DNA of 64,000 nucleotides from Dokdonia sinensis (GTDB taxonomy: Bacteria; Bacteroidota; Bacteroidia; Flavobacteriales; Flavobacteriaceae), in contig NZ_REFV01000001.1 in assembly GCF_003688895.1 (NCBI RefSeq), forward strand, positions 1-64,000, in the 5' to 3' direction. Positions 33,337 through 42,844 of the stretch are shown one piece after another (positions within the stretch are counted from its first letter, which is position 1; the number at the start of each line of letters is the position of its first letter). The translations under genes were made by a program, and so were the position numbers. Below the pieces are notes generated by a model that made no database searches, was not told the origin of the DNA, and saw only the letters and a list, made by a program, of their open reading frames with translations.

Positions 33337-34464
33337 TTAATCAATTGTATAGAGTTTATTCCAACTCAGAAATACTTCATCCCAATGAGATAATTCTCTT
33401 ATAATCTTTTTATTCTTAATTCTGTCCGACTCTGAAATAGGTTTCTGAATAATATTTAATAGTATTTCGGGGAGTTCAGAAAAAGTATTACATAAGGAGA
33501 ATGATATTCCTTTCTGAACTAGCAGATTATAAGGTAACCAACTTCCAGTTATTATTTGTCTCTTTGCAAAAAGGGTTTCCTGCATTGCTCCTGAAAACTG
33601 ATCCGTAGTTTGTAATTGAATCAAAACATCTGGCAATAATCTGTAAGAAGCTAATTGCTCACCTTTGTAATAATCAAAATCTAATCTACAGTTCTCTAAA
33701 TGGGATGCCTTTATTTGTTCTTTAATTTCATTTAAATATGTCTGTGATACATTGGGATATCCTAGAGGGATTATAAAACGCCAATTTGATTTTGCATTTT
33801 CAGGTAAAGAATTTAAAGCTGATAAGATTTTGAGGTGATTTTGATTCGGCGATGCATTAGTACCAATGGCTATGACAACATCCTCTTCTCGATAATTCCA
33901 GTTCTTTCTATTTTTGGAAGAATTATAATCATTAAGTTGAGAATCAATATTAGACAGTATAGATAATCCAAAACGTACTGTTCTAAAATTGACAGACAAG
34001 TTAACATGGTGCTCTAAAAAAACCTTTCTGGTATTATCGTTAGTAAAAGTGATTGTCTGAACATTGCGGTATAATATACTTTTTATTCTAGCCTTTATTC
34101 CCGAGGCCTTGTAGAAATCTGACCCCCACACAGTAGCAATTTTAAACAATGGCTTTTTTCTTATGATAAAAAAGTCAATTAGAGGTACTAAAGTGTCAAT
34201 AAAATGATAATGGACGATCTGTACTTCCTTAAGCAGAGGTATTAATTTTCTTGCCCTTAATATTGCTTTCGGTCTTGAGGCTGAAGATTTGCTGCCTTTA
34301 ATCACTACTTTACAATTACCATTTTCATACATCTTCAATTCTCCGGATAGAACATAGTATCGGTAATATTGGCCTCCATTAATAGATAATCGAGAAATCA
34401 ATTCACCCAAAAGAGCATCTTTATCTATTGAAGAAACAAATAAGATAGTGTTCATGTTACTCAT
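33337..34464 (-). CDS. Putative GT-B glycosyltransferase, WecF-like
   Basis: The protein has 375 residues. A Rossmann-type N-terminal part (VHYHFIDTLVPLIDFF, KIATVWGSDFYKASG) and a C-terminal half with RFIIPLGYPNVSQTYLNEIKEQI and DVLIQLQTTDQFSGAMQETL resemble Fuc4NAc transferases of the WecF/GT56 type. The match is by feel and not certain. Its start overlaps the stop of the asparagine-synthetase-like gene by 4 nt (ATGA), implying coupled translation. Confidence 0.65.
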   Translation of the reverse strand: MSNMNTILFVSSIDKDALLGELISRLSINGGQYYRYYVLSGELKMYENGNCKVVIKGSKSSASRPKAILRARKLIPLLKEVQIVHYHFIDTLVPLIDFFIIRKKPLFKIATVWGSDFYKASGIKARIKSILYRNVQTITFTNDNTRKVFLEHHVNLSVNFRTVRFGLSILSNIDSQLNDYNSSKNRKNWNYREEDVVIAIGTNASPNQNHLKILSALNSLPENAKSNWRFIIPLGYPNVSQTYLNEIKEQIKASHLENCRLDFDYYKGEQLASYRLLPDVLIQLQTTDQFSGAMQETLFAKRQIITGSWLPYNLLVQKGISFSLCNTFSELPEILLNIIQKPISESDRIKNKKIIRELSHWDEVFLSWNKLYTID

Positions 34465-36167
34465 GACTTATTAAAAAAATTATTTAATACTGCGAGGAGT
34501 GTTAACACTTTAAAGCGTTGTAAATATTTCCTATCATATTCTGAGTTACACAATTCTAGAAGCTTTGGATAATCATCTAGCAAGTTTAGGTTGTTCTTAA
34601 AATAATCATCTTGATAATTACGCAAACTCTTATTTTCATGTAGCCACTTTTTAGTGGGAATCATAGAAACAGCTCGTCTTGGATCAATTTTAAAATAGAA
34701 AAGGTTGTAATATTTCAAGATAAGAGGAATAACCTTAAATGGATAAGTTAAATATTTTTCAAGGGGCCTCATTGCGTTTGAAGCAATCCTAGTATGAGCC
34801 GCACTTGCGCATTTTCTATTGATCCACTTAATGTAAAGTTCTCTGTTTTTTCTAAGACTAGGTGGTATCGTTAGGCAAAGTTCTATAAAATCTTCATCCA
34901 TAAATGCTGAAGAAAACGAGATATTTTGTTCAATCATTCTATAACCGTTAAAAACTAAATTGAACCCACGATTGTACAATTGAAATAATTCGTGTGTAGC
35001 ATATTTTTTAAGCTCATCTTGTACATAGGGGAGTACATTTTCTTCAATCTCCCTCAATTCAAGTCTCTTCAGTCGTTTTGGGGCCACATAGTTGCTACCC
35101 GAGAGCAAAGTACCCAAAAGACCGTCTCCTAATTGACCCGTATGTAACACGCCAAATTGGTTCAAATCGATTTGGGAAAGAGCATACATCACGTGACTTC
35201 CTCCATCATAGTTTACTGTACCACTATTAAATTGCACAGGCCTGTCAATTTCCTTAAGATATTCTCCACCATTTAGACCTACAAATTTGAAGTCAGTATT
35301 AAAAAAATGAGCGACTTCCTCTGCAATTTTATGTTCAAGATGCCCTGATTGTGAAAAGCAAAAAGTTGTTATATCATCATACCCCAATTTCTTCGCGTAA
35401 GCAAGTACCATTCTGGAATCCATACCTCCACTTAAGGTAACAATATGCTTAAATCCGTGATCTAAGTCTTTCTGAAATTCATTACGTATAGCTTTGCTAA
35501 AGACGCTATCAAGCTTCTCAATCCACTCATTTTCTGAAAGCTCTATATCTGACCTGTTCGTAAACTTAAAATAATTTAAAATTTTTAGTCCCTCATTTGT
35601 AAGCGTAGCGGTACATCCAGGTTCTAATCGCTTTATCTCGGAAATAGGCGTAATATTTCCTAGCATATACCCATAACTTAATAGTAAATACGCACCATCA
35701 TTATCTAGAGTAAATTTAACTTGGTTTTTTTTGAGTACCTCAACAATTCTAGATATGTGAGAGGAAAATACAAGATACTCGTCATTATCAAAATAGAAAA
35801 TATCTTTTGACTTGATCTTATTGGTTGCAAAAAAAACCTCAGATGAGTTTATTGCACTACACCTAAAGTCACCATTAAAATGAGCAATATTTGCACGGTC
35901 CGCGTTTAATTCTTTGGAGAATATTTCTAGCGTATTCTTAGAGATATACTTTTTCTTATGCTCATATATAAGTCCCTCTAACAGGGTAATCGTATTCCCA
36001 TTTATACTGATACCTTCCTCGCCTTTCCATTTGTTTTCTAGAGTACATCTTAGACTTCCACCAGAGAAATTAATCTTGGTTTCTTGGGCACACACTTCTT
36101 TTACAAAGAACCTAGCATCGCTTTGAAAAAATTTAGACTTTCTTATAATGCAAACAAAACTCTTCAT
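34461..36167 (-). CDS. Asparagine-synthetase-like protein without the glutaminase cysteine
   Basis: The 568 residues contain a C-terminal asparagine-synthase domain with the PP-loop SGGMDS (residues 246-251), and GQLGDGLLGTLLSG further on. The N-terminal region keeps glutaminase-like spacing (HFNGDFRCSAINSSEVFFATN) but starts MKSFVC, so there is no Cys at position 2 and glutamine hydrolysis in this chain is unlikely. In O-antigen loci of Pseudomonas O6 and Francisella, AsnB relatives make uronamides. With UDP-GalNAcA genes in this operon, an amidated GalNAcA is plausible. Ammonia from elsewhere, or a different amine, would be needed. Confidence 0.8.
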   Translation of the reverse strand: MKSFVCIIRKSKFFQSDARFFVKEVCAQETKINFSGGSLRCTLENKWKGEEGISINGNTITLLEGLIYEHKKKYISKNTLEIFSKELNADRANIAHFNGDFRCSAINSSEVFFATNKIKSKDIFYFDNDEYLVFSSHISRIVEVLKKNQVKFTLDNDGAYLLLSYGYMLGNITPISEIKRLEPGCTATLTNEGLKILNYFKFTNRSDIELSENEWIEKLDSVFSKAIRNEFQKDLDHGFKHIVTLSGGMDSRMVLAYAKKLGYDDITTFCFSQSGHLEHKIAEEVAHFFNTDFKFVGLNGGEYLKEIDRPVQFNSGTVNYDGGSHVMYALSQIDLNQFGVLHTGQLGDGLLGTLLSGSNYVAPKRLKRLELREIEENVLPYVQDELKKYATHELFQLYNRGFNLVFNGYRMIEQNISFSSAFMDEDFIELCLTIPPSLRKNRELYIKWINRKCASAAHTRIASNAMRPLEKYLTYPFKVIPLILKYYNLFYFKIDPRRAVSMIPTKKWLHENKSLRNYQDDYFKNNLNLLDDYPKLLELCNSEYDRKYLQRFKVLTLLAVLNNFFNKS

Positions 36168-36176
36168 GAAATCATC

Positions 36177-37517
36177 TTAATTCTGCTTTCGCGAAAGCAT
36201 ACTCATAATAAAATTAACTGCAGGTCGCCATTCTTTTTTTGTAATTACAAAATAATTACGCAACGGCAATTTATCAATCATCATGACTGACACAAAGATA
36301 AAAAGCGTGCTAACAGTAAATGAAATTAATACCGCTAAGGCAGCACCCTCTATTCCATAATTCGGAATTAAAAACAAACCAAAAGGTATCAAAATTAGAA
36401 TAGCGACTATATTAGACCAAAATGATACTCGTTGTAAATCCCTCGCGATATTATACATGATAAAGATCCCTTTAAAAGAAAAAATAACCATACTAAAAAG
36501 GATGATTTTAAAAGGAGTAACAACGGATACAAAAGCCTCTCCGTAAATAAATGGAACCAGCCAATCTGCCATAAAAAAAAGTGCTATTGAAATCATTAAA
36601 GTTACAGATACTGTGATACGGGAGAAAAAAAGTAAAATTTCCATGCGCTCTTCACGATTTTTTGCACTAGATAAATATGGCAACAATACCGTACGCAAAG
36701 CCCCTGGAATCTGAGCAACCATTTCAGACAGTCCTAAGGCAATAGCATAAAACCCCACCTGCTCGATAGACAAGAAATTATCCACTAGCCAAATATCGAT
36801 GCGTAGACTTAAGAAATTTAAAATTGCAGTAAGGAAACCTATTCCAGAAAAAAGTAACAACGGTCTCAACTCTAACCACGTAATTTTAAAATCAATACGC
36901 CATGAATATTTAGTCTTGAAAAATCGAAGTATAGAAAGTGTGATAAAAATTATTGTTACTATATGAAGACAAAACAGAACAAACTCAGATATGTAATTAT
37001 CGTAATAATGCGACCAAAAAAACAATCCACCAAAAAGAAAGAGCCTTAAAAAAGAGTAATATAGCGTAGATTTATATAAATCTTCAAAACTCTTGGATCC
37101 TCTCAAGAAGGCACTCAACACCTCTTTGATTTCGTTTATTACTAACAAAATTGCGAGTAATATTACATTTGTCTTCAAGTTTTCTAAAGGTAATAATAGA
37201 TCAAGATAACCTAAAAAATAAAGGACGGTCAAGACTGTGAGAGAGGACAGCAAGCTTATTCCAATTACAATAAAAGCCACTCCCAATAGCTTCTCCGTAG
37301 GTAACTTCTCTTTTGCAATAAAATGGATAAGACTCAAATTAATATTGAAAGTAGTCAATATCATGAAAAATCCTACGGCTATCTCGATTAGGGTTAATAC
37401 TCCCTTACCATCTGGACCTAAAAGTCGTATAAAAAAAATACTAGAAACAAAACCTAACAAAAGTGCGATGATTTTTGTTCCTACAACAAGAAAGGAATCT
37501 TTGAGCAATCTACTCAT
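36177..37517 (-). CDS. Polysaccharide/oligosaccharide flippase (Wzx-like)
   Basis: This 446-residue polytopic membrane protein has 12-14 predicted helices and a MATE-like/MOP N-terminus (IIALLLGFVSSIFFIRLLGPDGKGVLTLIE). It should flip lipid-linked repeat units across the inner membrane. It begins with a 4-nt ATGA overlap with the cysQ-like gene. Its C-terminus ends SMLSRKQN, where the palindrome copy at 36184-36199 supplies LSRK right before the stop codon. Confidence 0.9.
   Translation of the reverse strand: MSRLLKDSFLVVGTKIIALLLGFVSSIFFIRLLGPDGKGVLTLIEIAVGFFMILTTFNINLSLIHFIAKEKLPTEKLLGVAFIVIGISLLSSLTVLTVLYFLGYLDLLLPLENLKTNVILLAILLVINEIKEVLSAFLRGSKSFEDLYKSTLYYSFLRLFLFGGLFFWSHYYDNYISEFVLFCLHIVTIIFITLSILRFFKTKYSWRIDFKITWLELRPLLLFSGIGFLTAILNFLSLRIDIWLVDNFLSIEQVGFYAIALGLSEMVAQIPGALRTVLLPYLSSAKNREERMEILLFFSRITVSVTLMISIALFFMADWLVPFIYGEAFVSVVTPFKIILFSMVIFSFKGIFIMYNIARDLQRVSFWSNIVAILILIPFGLFLIPNYGIEGAALAVLISFTVSTLFIFVSVMMIDKLPLRNYFVITKKEWRPAVNFIMSMLSRKQN
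36184..36199. repeat. Palindrome family copy at the 3' end of the flippase gene
   Basis: A TGCTTTCGCGAAAGCA copy encodes the last residues LSRK of the flippase. Confidence 0.95.
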
Positions 37518-38350
37518 ATACTCCTATTTTCAGCCACAAAACTCCCATTCTTCATTTCTTTACGATTATATACGATTTCCATTCCTGTGCTTTCATCTAT
37601 CACAGCAATACCCACAGCATTGCATATCGCGTGTCCCGCGGCAGTGTCCCACTCCATTGTGGGTGAGAAACGCGGATATACATCAATTTCACCCTCGGCG
37701 AGAAGGCAAAATTTTAATGAGCTTCCTCTTCTTACAAGTTCAACCGTCGTGTATTTTTCTTTCAGTTTGTTGATGTATCGCTCTGTGGTTCTATTCATAT
37801 GTGACTTACTGGCTGCGATGCGTATACCTGATGTTGGGATTTCCGCTCCTGTCTGCCCGCGAGACAATTTTGCGAAAGCAGAAAAAACGGTAGCCTCATC
37901 CCATTGTAATGTTCCATTTTCTGTCACAGCAACCTTCTCCATTTTATTTTCAACCACATTACCCACGTACAGCATTCTCAACACAGGAATATAGATAACG
38001 CCAAAAATGGGCTTTCCATCTTCTACCAGAGCAATATTCACTGTAAATTCTCCATTTCTGTTTACAAACTCCTTTGTCCCGTCCAGCGGATCTACAATCC
38101 AGCACCTTTCCCACGACTTTCTTACTTCATAAGGAGGAATTTCTCCTTCTTCACTTAAGATGGGAATTTGAGTTGTGCTGAGCGCTGCGACAATGATATC
38201 GTGCGCCTTCACATCTGCAATCGTTACTGGGCTAGCGTCCTTCTTAGTTTGAACATTAAAAGACGTGCCGTACACCTCCATTATCGCTCGTCCAGCCTCG
38301 ACCGCCGCTTTAAAAACTACATCTTTATGGAAGGAGGTATTACTTGCCAA
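37514..38350 (-). CDS. cysQ: 3'(2'),5'-bisphosphate nucleotidase
   Basis: This 278-residue lithium-sensitive phosphatase of the inositol monophosphatase superfamily hydrolyses PAP, the by-product of sulfotransfer. Metal-binding motifs are EEGEI and WIVDPLDGTKEFVNRNGEFTV, followed by WDTAAGHAI near the C-terminus. Its presence inside a polysaccharide operon could reflect PAPS-dependent sulfation of the glycan, but no sulfotransferase is visible in the window, so the link is speculative. It overlaps the flippase start by 4 nt. Confidence 0.93.
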   Translation of the reverse strand: MASNTSFHKDVVFKAAVEAGRAIMEVYGTSFNVQTKKDASPVTIADVKAHDIIVAALSTTQIPILSEEGEIPPYEVRKSWERCWIVDPLDGTKEFVNRNGEFTVNIALVEDGKPIFGVIYIPVLRMLYVGNVVENKMEKVAVTENGTLQWDEATVFSAFAKLSRGQTGAEIPTSGIRIAASKSHMNRTTERYINKLKEKYTTVELVRRGSSLKFCLLAEGEIDVYPRFSPTMEWDTAAGHAICNAVGIAVIDESTGMEIVYNRKEMKNGSFVAENRSI

Positions 38351-38352
38351 AA

Positions 38353-39633
38353 TTACAATTTGCCATCTACCTTTCCTTCCAGAACGCCCTTTACATCATA
38401 CGTCACACAAGCGGTAGCTCTAAGTGACTCAAAATTAATATCTCTAAACTCTTTATGTGCAACTGCGTGTACAATCGCATCATAACTGCCTTTGGGTAAT
38501 ACGTCTGTTGTTTTTAGTCCGTACTCATGCATCACCTCCTCTGGGTTTGCCCAGGGATCATAAATAGTGAGGTCTACTCCATAATCTTTCAGGTTTGAAA
38601 CTACGTCAACCACTTTTGTATTGCGCACATCTGGGCAGTTTTCTTTAAACGTAATTCCCAGTAACAGGATGTTTGCACCTTTTACTTTTATATCGTGTTG
38701 CAACATCAACTTTATGACCTCTGCCGCTACATAAGCGCCCATACTGTCGTTTAGACGGCGTCCTGCCAGAATAATCTCTGGGTGGTAACCTAATTCCTGT
38801 GCCTTTTGAGCAAGGTAGTACGGATCTACACCTATACAGTGCCCTCCTACGAGCCCTGGTTTAAAAGGGAGAAAATTCCATTTGGTTCCCGCCGCTTCTA
38901 GTACATCGTGGGTATCTATTCCCATTAAGTTGAAAATTTTGGCCAACTCATTTACAAACGCAATATTAATGTCACGTTGTGAATTCTCAATGACCTTTGC
39001 CGCCTCTGCAACTTTGATCGTAGGGGCAAGATGCGTGCCCGCTGTGATTACAGAAGCATATAGAGCGTCCACTTTCTTACCTATTTCTGGCGTACTTCCA
39101 GAGGTAACTTTTAAAATCTTATCTACCGTGTGCTCCTTATCGCCAGGATTTATGCGCTCTGGCGAATAGCCAGCATAAAAATCTTCATTAAATTTAAGCC
39201 CGCTCACACGTTCCAGGACGGGAATGCATTCCTCCTCCGTCACACCAGGGTAAACAGTACTTTCATAAATCACAATATCTCCTTTCTTAAGCACTTTTGC
39301 CACTGTCTCGCTACTCTTGTACAACGGCGTTAGTACTGGCCTATTATTTTTATCTACTGGTGTAGGAACGGTAACGATATAATATGTACAGGCTGCAATA
39401 TCTTCAACCTGAGCCGAATTGTACAATCCATTCTCAGCATTATTCTCGGCTTTAAGCACTAATTTCAGATCTTCATCTGCCACCTCTAGAGTGCTATCCC
39501 TTCCCGAATTGAGTTCGGTAATGCGTTCTTGATTGATGTCAAAACCTACAACAGGATATTTAGTTGCAAACAGTCTCGCCAGAGGTAATCCGACGTAGCC
39601 TAAACCTATGACTGCAATTTTAGGTGTGTTCAT
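38353..39633 (-). CDS. Nucleotide-sugar dehydrogenase, TviB/VipA/WbpA family
   Basis: This enzyme oxidises UDP-GlcNAc or UDP-GalNAc twice at C6 to the uronic acid using NAD. The 426 residues show the Rossmann start IAVIGLGYVGLPLAR, TPVD, SPERINPGD and the catalytic Cys266 in GLVGGHCIGVDPYY. The sequence follows the Vi-antigen type (TviB). Paired with the TviC-like epimerase encoded upstream, the predicted product is UDP-GalNAcA. The stop lies 2 nt before the cysQ-like gene. Confidence 0.93.
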   Translation of the reverse strand: MNTPKIAVIGLGYVGLPLARLFATKYPVVGFDINQERITELNSGRDSTLEVADEDLKLVLKAENNAENGLYNSAQVEDIAACTYYIVTVPTPVDKNNRPVLTPLYKSSETVAKVLKKGDIVIYESTVYPGVTEEECIPVLERVSGLKFNEDFYAGYSPERINPGDKEHTVDKILKVTSGSTPEIGKKVDALYASVITAGTHLAPTIKVAEAAKVIENSQRDINIAFVNELAKIFNLMGIDTHDVLEAAGTKWNFLPFKPGLVGGHCIGVDPYYLAQKAQELGYHPEIILAGRRLNDSMGAYVAAEVIKLMLQHDIKVKGANILLLGITFKENCPDVRNTKVVDVVSNLKDYGVDLTIYDPWANPEEVMHEYGLKTTDVLPKGSYDAIVHAVAHKEFRDINFESLRATACVTYDVKGVLEGKVDGKL

Positions 39634-39654
39634 TGTTAAGGGTGTTTGGGTTTA

Positions 39655-39670
39655 CGCTTTCGCGAAAGCG
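39655..39670. repeat. Palindrome family copy between the tviC-like and tviB-like genes
   Basis: An exact CGCTTTCGCGAAAGCG copy lies in the 55-bp gap, 19 nt after the stop of the epimerase gene. Confidence 0.95.
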
Positions 39671-39688
39671 GACTCATATCAATCGTTA

Positions 39689-40687
39689 TTATTTTAAATG
39701 CTCCCAGTACCAAGCTACAGCTTCAGAAAGTCCTTCCTCAAAACTATATGCTGGATCATAACCTAGCAACCTGCGCGCTTTTTCTATACTGGCGAGAGAA
39801 TGAGGAACATCACCTAAACGTTGCTCACGGTGCTTTACCGGAACAGAAGCTATCTTACTATCAAAGCGTGCAAGCAACTCCTTTAATGATGCAACTAATG
39901 TACTAAGATCTGTGCGCTCTCCAAAGGCTACATTATACACCGTATTCATAGCCGCGGTATCCTCTGTGAGCATTGCAAGGATATTTGCCTGTATGACATT
40001 ATCGACGTATGTAAAATCTCTAGAAAATGAGCCATCGCCATTGATTACAGGAGACTCGTGCTTCAGGAGTTGCATCACAAATTTTGGGATTACAGCAGCA
40101 TATGCACCATTAGGATCTTGCTTACGCCCAAAAACATTAAAATACCTCAACCCAATACTATCAAGCCCATAGGTCTTATGAAACACATCTGCATATAGCT
40201 CATTCACATATTTTGTAATAGCATACGGCGAGAGCGGTTTCCCGATAACATCTTCTTCTTTAGGTAAGGACGCATTATCCCCATAAGTAGATGAACTTGC
40301 CGCATATACAAATCTCTTTATGCCATTGTCTTTTGCCGCAACAAGCATATTGAGAAACCCTCCTACATTTACCTCATTAGAGGTTACAGGATCTTGTATA
40401 GAACGTGGTACACTTCCCAAGGCCGCTTGATGTAATACATAATCCACTTGAGAGACAGCACGCTTACAAACTTCCATATCACGTATATCGCCGTTTATAA
40501 AAGTAAAGCGCTCGTGAGACATTACTGCATCCAGATTTTTTTTATGTCCAGTAGCATAATTATCGAGTCCCGTAACCATAGCCCCGTGTTCAATCAGAAA
40601 TTCGCACAGGTTTGATCCTATAAAACCAGCCGCACCAGTTACAAGAACCCGAGTATTTTTTAAAGAAGATAAGACGTGATTTGTCAT
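39689..40687 (-). CDS. UDP-sugar C4 epimerase, TviC/WbpP family
   Basis: This 332-residue extended SDR interconverts UDP-GlcNAc/UDP-GalNAc or their uronic acids. The Rossmann motif is [28 protein letters not shown] is diagnostic of the WbpP/TviC group; SSSTYGD and YAITK give the catalytic Ser/Tyr/Lys. I start at ATG 40687 ([15 protein letters not shown]), because the GTG ten codons upstream overlaps the promoter -7 box. It is the first gene of the long leftward polysaccharide operon. Confidence 0.93.
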   Translation of the reverse strand: MTNHVLSSLKNTRVLVTGAAGFIGSNLCEFLIEHGAMVTGLDNYATGHKKNLDAVMSHERFTFINGDIRDMEVCKRAVSQVDYVLHQAALGSVPRSIQDPVTSNEVNVGGFLNMLVAAKDNGIKRFVYAASSSTYGDNASLPKEEDVIGKPLSPYAITKYVNELYADVFHKTYGLDSIGLRYFNVFGRKQDPNGAYAAVIPKFVMQLLKHESPVINGDGSFSRDFTYVDNVIQANILAMLTEDTAAMNTVYNVAFGERTDLSTLVASLKELLARFDSKIASVPVKHREQRLGDVPHSLASIEKARRLLGYDPAYSFEEGLSEAVAWYWEHLK

Positions 40688-40716
40688 TGAGAATTGAAGC
40701 AATTTTCTATCTGACA

Positions 40717-40724
40717 CAAATATA
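40717..40724 (-). promoter_or_regulatory. -7 box of the promoter for the leftward polysaccharide operon
   Basis: On the minus strand it reads TATATTTG, an exact TAnnTTTG. Transcription would start near 40711 and give a leader of about 24 nt before the ATG at 40687. A TTTG lies 24 nt upstream, one base beyond the usual spacing. Confidence 0.6.
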
Positions 40725-40890
40725 GGTTTTCTAGAGGGAAACTGTGTACAAAGAAATGGTTCAATCCTAGGTCAAGCTACTTGTGAAAGAACTCAAAATG
40801 GCAAGTTAAAGTTATGATAAACGCCAGTATATCCTTTACTTTTAGACCACTGCACACTAATTTTAAACAATTACCAAAATTATACATATT

Positions 40891-41382
40891 ATGAATTATT
40901 TAAACTTAGATAGCGCTAAAACAAAAGACACCGTAGGTACTCTTAATGTCCTCCTTGCCGACTATCATTTATATTATCAAAAACTACGCAACTTCCACTG
41001 GAACATTTCTGGAGAAAATTTCTTTGACCTCCACGTGAAGTTTGAAGAGCTATACGACGATGCAAAGCTTAAAGTAGATGAAATTGCAGAACGTATTTTA
41101 ACTTTAAGACACCAACCCTTAAGTAACTATTCCGATTACCTCGAAGTCTCTAATCTTAAAGAGGCAAGTGCAGACCAGTCTGACCGCGAGATGGTAAATG
41201 CAATATTAGAAGACCACGGGAAACTGCTCATCCAGATGCGCAAAGTGGTAGAGACCGCAGATGCTGGAGATGATGAAGGCACCATAGATCTTACCGGAGC
41301 CTACATACGAGAACTGGAAAAAACGAGTTGGATGCTAGACGCGTGGCGCAAGAAAACCGCTGCATCTTATGATAAGGCATAA
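40891..41382 (+). CDS. Dps family ferritin-like DNA-protection protein
   Basis: This 163-residue four-helix protein forms dodecamers that store iron and protect DNA from peroxide. Ferroxidase ligands are visible: RNFHWNISG (His36), DLHVKFEELY (His48) and KVDEIAERI (Asp63, Glu67). It is probably iron- or stress-regulated, but no box is evident. The following gene starts on the last A of its stop codon (TAATG), so the two are translationally coupled. Confidence 0.92.
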   Translation: MNYLNLDSAKTKDTVGTLNVLLADYHLYYQKLRNFHWNISGENFFDLHVKFEELYDDAKLKVDEIAERILTLRHQPLSNYSDYLEVSNLKEASADQSDREMVNAILEDHGKLLIQMRKVVETADAGDDEGTIDLTGAYIRELEKTSWMLDAWRKKTAASYDKA

Positions 41383-42257
41383 TGCGCTACATCCCCATTC
41401 TAAGTTTCCTATTGGTCGCGCTACAGGTTCAATGTCAAGATGAGACAAACTATGGAAAGCTCACCTACGTGAGTACGCTCCCAGAACTCCTACGGGAGAA
41501 CTCTGGGATGGAAACTATAGAAAATAGTGACTTGACGTATATTATAAACGACTCCAAGGGTGCCTCGAGCGTCTTTGGAGTTCGTGCGTCTACGGGTAAA
41601 ATTGTTCAAGAGATTGATATTAAGAACTATGGTAACCGCGATTGGGAAGATCTAACCAGCAGGGGCAACGATCTTTTTATTGGGGACTTTGGCAATAATG
41701 GGAACCTGCGCAAGAATCTAGTCATCTATTGGATCTCAAATGTAGATGAAATGGATAAGGAAAAGGTTTCCGCTTTCGCGAAAGCGATACCATTCACATT
41801 AGAAGATCAGAAGAAATTTCCGCCAAAAAAGAAAGATCGCAACTACGACATCGAAGCCTTTTTTGTAAAGGGTGACCATCTGTATCTCTTTACCAGAAAT
41901 CGCTCTTCAGATTTTGACGGCACTACAAATTGCTACAAACTCCCCATCGCCGAAGGCGCTCAAGTTGCCAAAAAAATAGGAAGCTTTAAAACCTGCGATG
42001 ATAGCTCAGACTGTCAAGTCACCAGCGCAGATTATGATCCAAAATCGGGAAAAATGGTGCTACTCACTTACGATAAGGTTTTTCTCTTTTCAGATTTTGA
42101 AGAGGACGACTTTTTTAATGGAAAATCAGATAAGATTAAGTTGGATTATGCTTCACAAAAAGAATCTGTTTATTTCAAAAATGCAAAAACGCTTATCATA
42201 GGTGAAGAATCTAGAAAAGGCGCTGGAGGAAATATCTACAGCCTCAAAATAGATTAA
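41382..42257 (+). CDS. Exported protein of unknown function, beta-propeller-like
   Basis: The 291 residues have a signal peptide (MRYIPILSFLLVALQVQCQ). The mature part has repeated short beta-like segments (LTYIINDSKGASSVFGV, NRDWEDLTSRGNDLFIGDFGNNG, YDIEAFFVKGDHLYLFTRNR) that resemble a six-bladed propeller of the kind found in esterase-like/phytase or SdiA-regulated families. I cannot name a function. Start-stop overlap with dps suggests a joint stress response. A palindrome copy encodes AFAKAI (41771-41786). Confidence 0.65.
   Translation: MRYIPILSFLLVALQVQCQDETNYGKLTYVSTLPELLRENSGMETIENSDLTYIINDSKGASSVFGVRASTGKIVQEIDIKNYGNRDWEDLTSRGNDLFIGDFGNNGNLRKNLVIYWISNVDEMDKEKVSAFAKAIPFTLEDQKKFPPKKKDRNYDIEAFFVKGDHLYLFTRNRSSDFDGTTNCYKLPIAEGAQVAKKIGSFKTCDDSSDCQVTSADYDPKSGKMVLLTYDKVFLFSDFEEDDFFNGKSDKIKLDYASQKESVYFKNAKTLIIGEESRKGAGGNIYSLKID
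41771..41786. repeat. Palindrome family copy in the propeller-like gene
   Basis: An exact CGCTTTCGCGAAAGCG copy is in frame as AFAKA. Confidence 0.95.
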
Positions 42258-42310
42258 AAATCTGAAAGTTATCCCTGCTGCTCGCGACATAGAGGTATAA
42301 ATCTTGTATT

Positions 42311-42814
42311 ATGAAGGCCATATTGCTACCCCTGCTACTTTTCATCGGCTGTGCTGCATCTGCTCAGATGAATAATGAAACACTCAAAAATATTCTTGAA
42401 AAAGAAGTAGACACCCTAAGCGGTACTTCTGGAAGGTGGCAACTACTTTACAATGATTTACCGATGATAGTCCTTACAGATGAGACTAATGATAGAATGC
42501 GCATTATCGCTCCCATAACCGAAGCGAGTACACTAGACAAAGGTTTATTGCTGGATTGCCTCACTGCAAACTTCCACAGCGCGCTGGATGTAAAATATGC
42601 CTTATCTGATGATATATTGTGGTCCGTATTTGTTCACCCACTTAGTCCGCTTACTGAAGGAGAAGTACAAAGCGCGGTCCAACAGGTATATGCCGCAGCA
42701 GTTACTTTTGGGACGACGTTTTCAAGCACACCGTTGTTGTTTGGCGGGAACCAAACTGAAGATAAACCAGTAAATGATGAAGATATTCCTACGGTTATTT
42801 TGAAAAAAACTTGA
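42311..42814 (+). CDS. Small exported protein, YbjN/CesT-like fold suspected
   Basis: This 167-residue protein has a signal peptide (MKAILLPLLLFIGCAASAQ). The mature part shows WQLLYNDLPMIVLTDETNDRMRIIAPI, a helix with LLDCLTANFHSALDVKYAL, then DDILWSVFVHPLSPLTEGEVQSAVQQV. That alternation resembles the chaperone-like YbjN/CesT fold, usually cytosolic; here it would be periplasmic. No catalytic residues are recognisable. The acidic tail (NQTEDKPVNDEDIP) is likely unstructured. Confidence 0.55.
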   Translation: MKAILLPLLLFIGCAASAQMNNETLKNILEKEVDTLSGTSGRWQLLYNDLPMIVLTDETNDRMRIIAPITEASTLDKGLLLDCLTANFHSALDVKYALSDDILWSVFVHPLSPLTEGEVQSAVQQVYAAAVTFGTTFSSTPLLFGGNQTEDKPVNDEDIPTVILKKT

Positions 42815-42844
42815 TATCGGAGATTATCTTTTTCCTAGTCCCTT

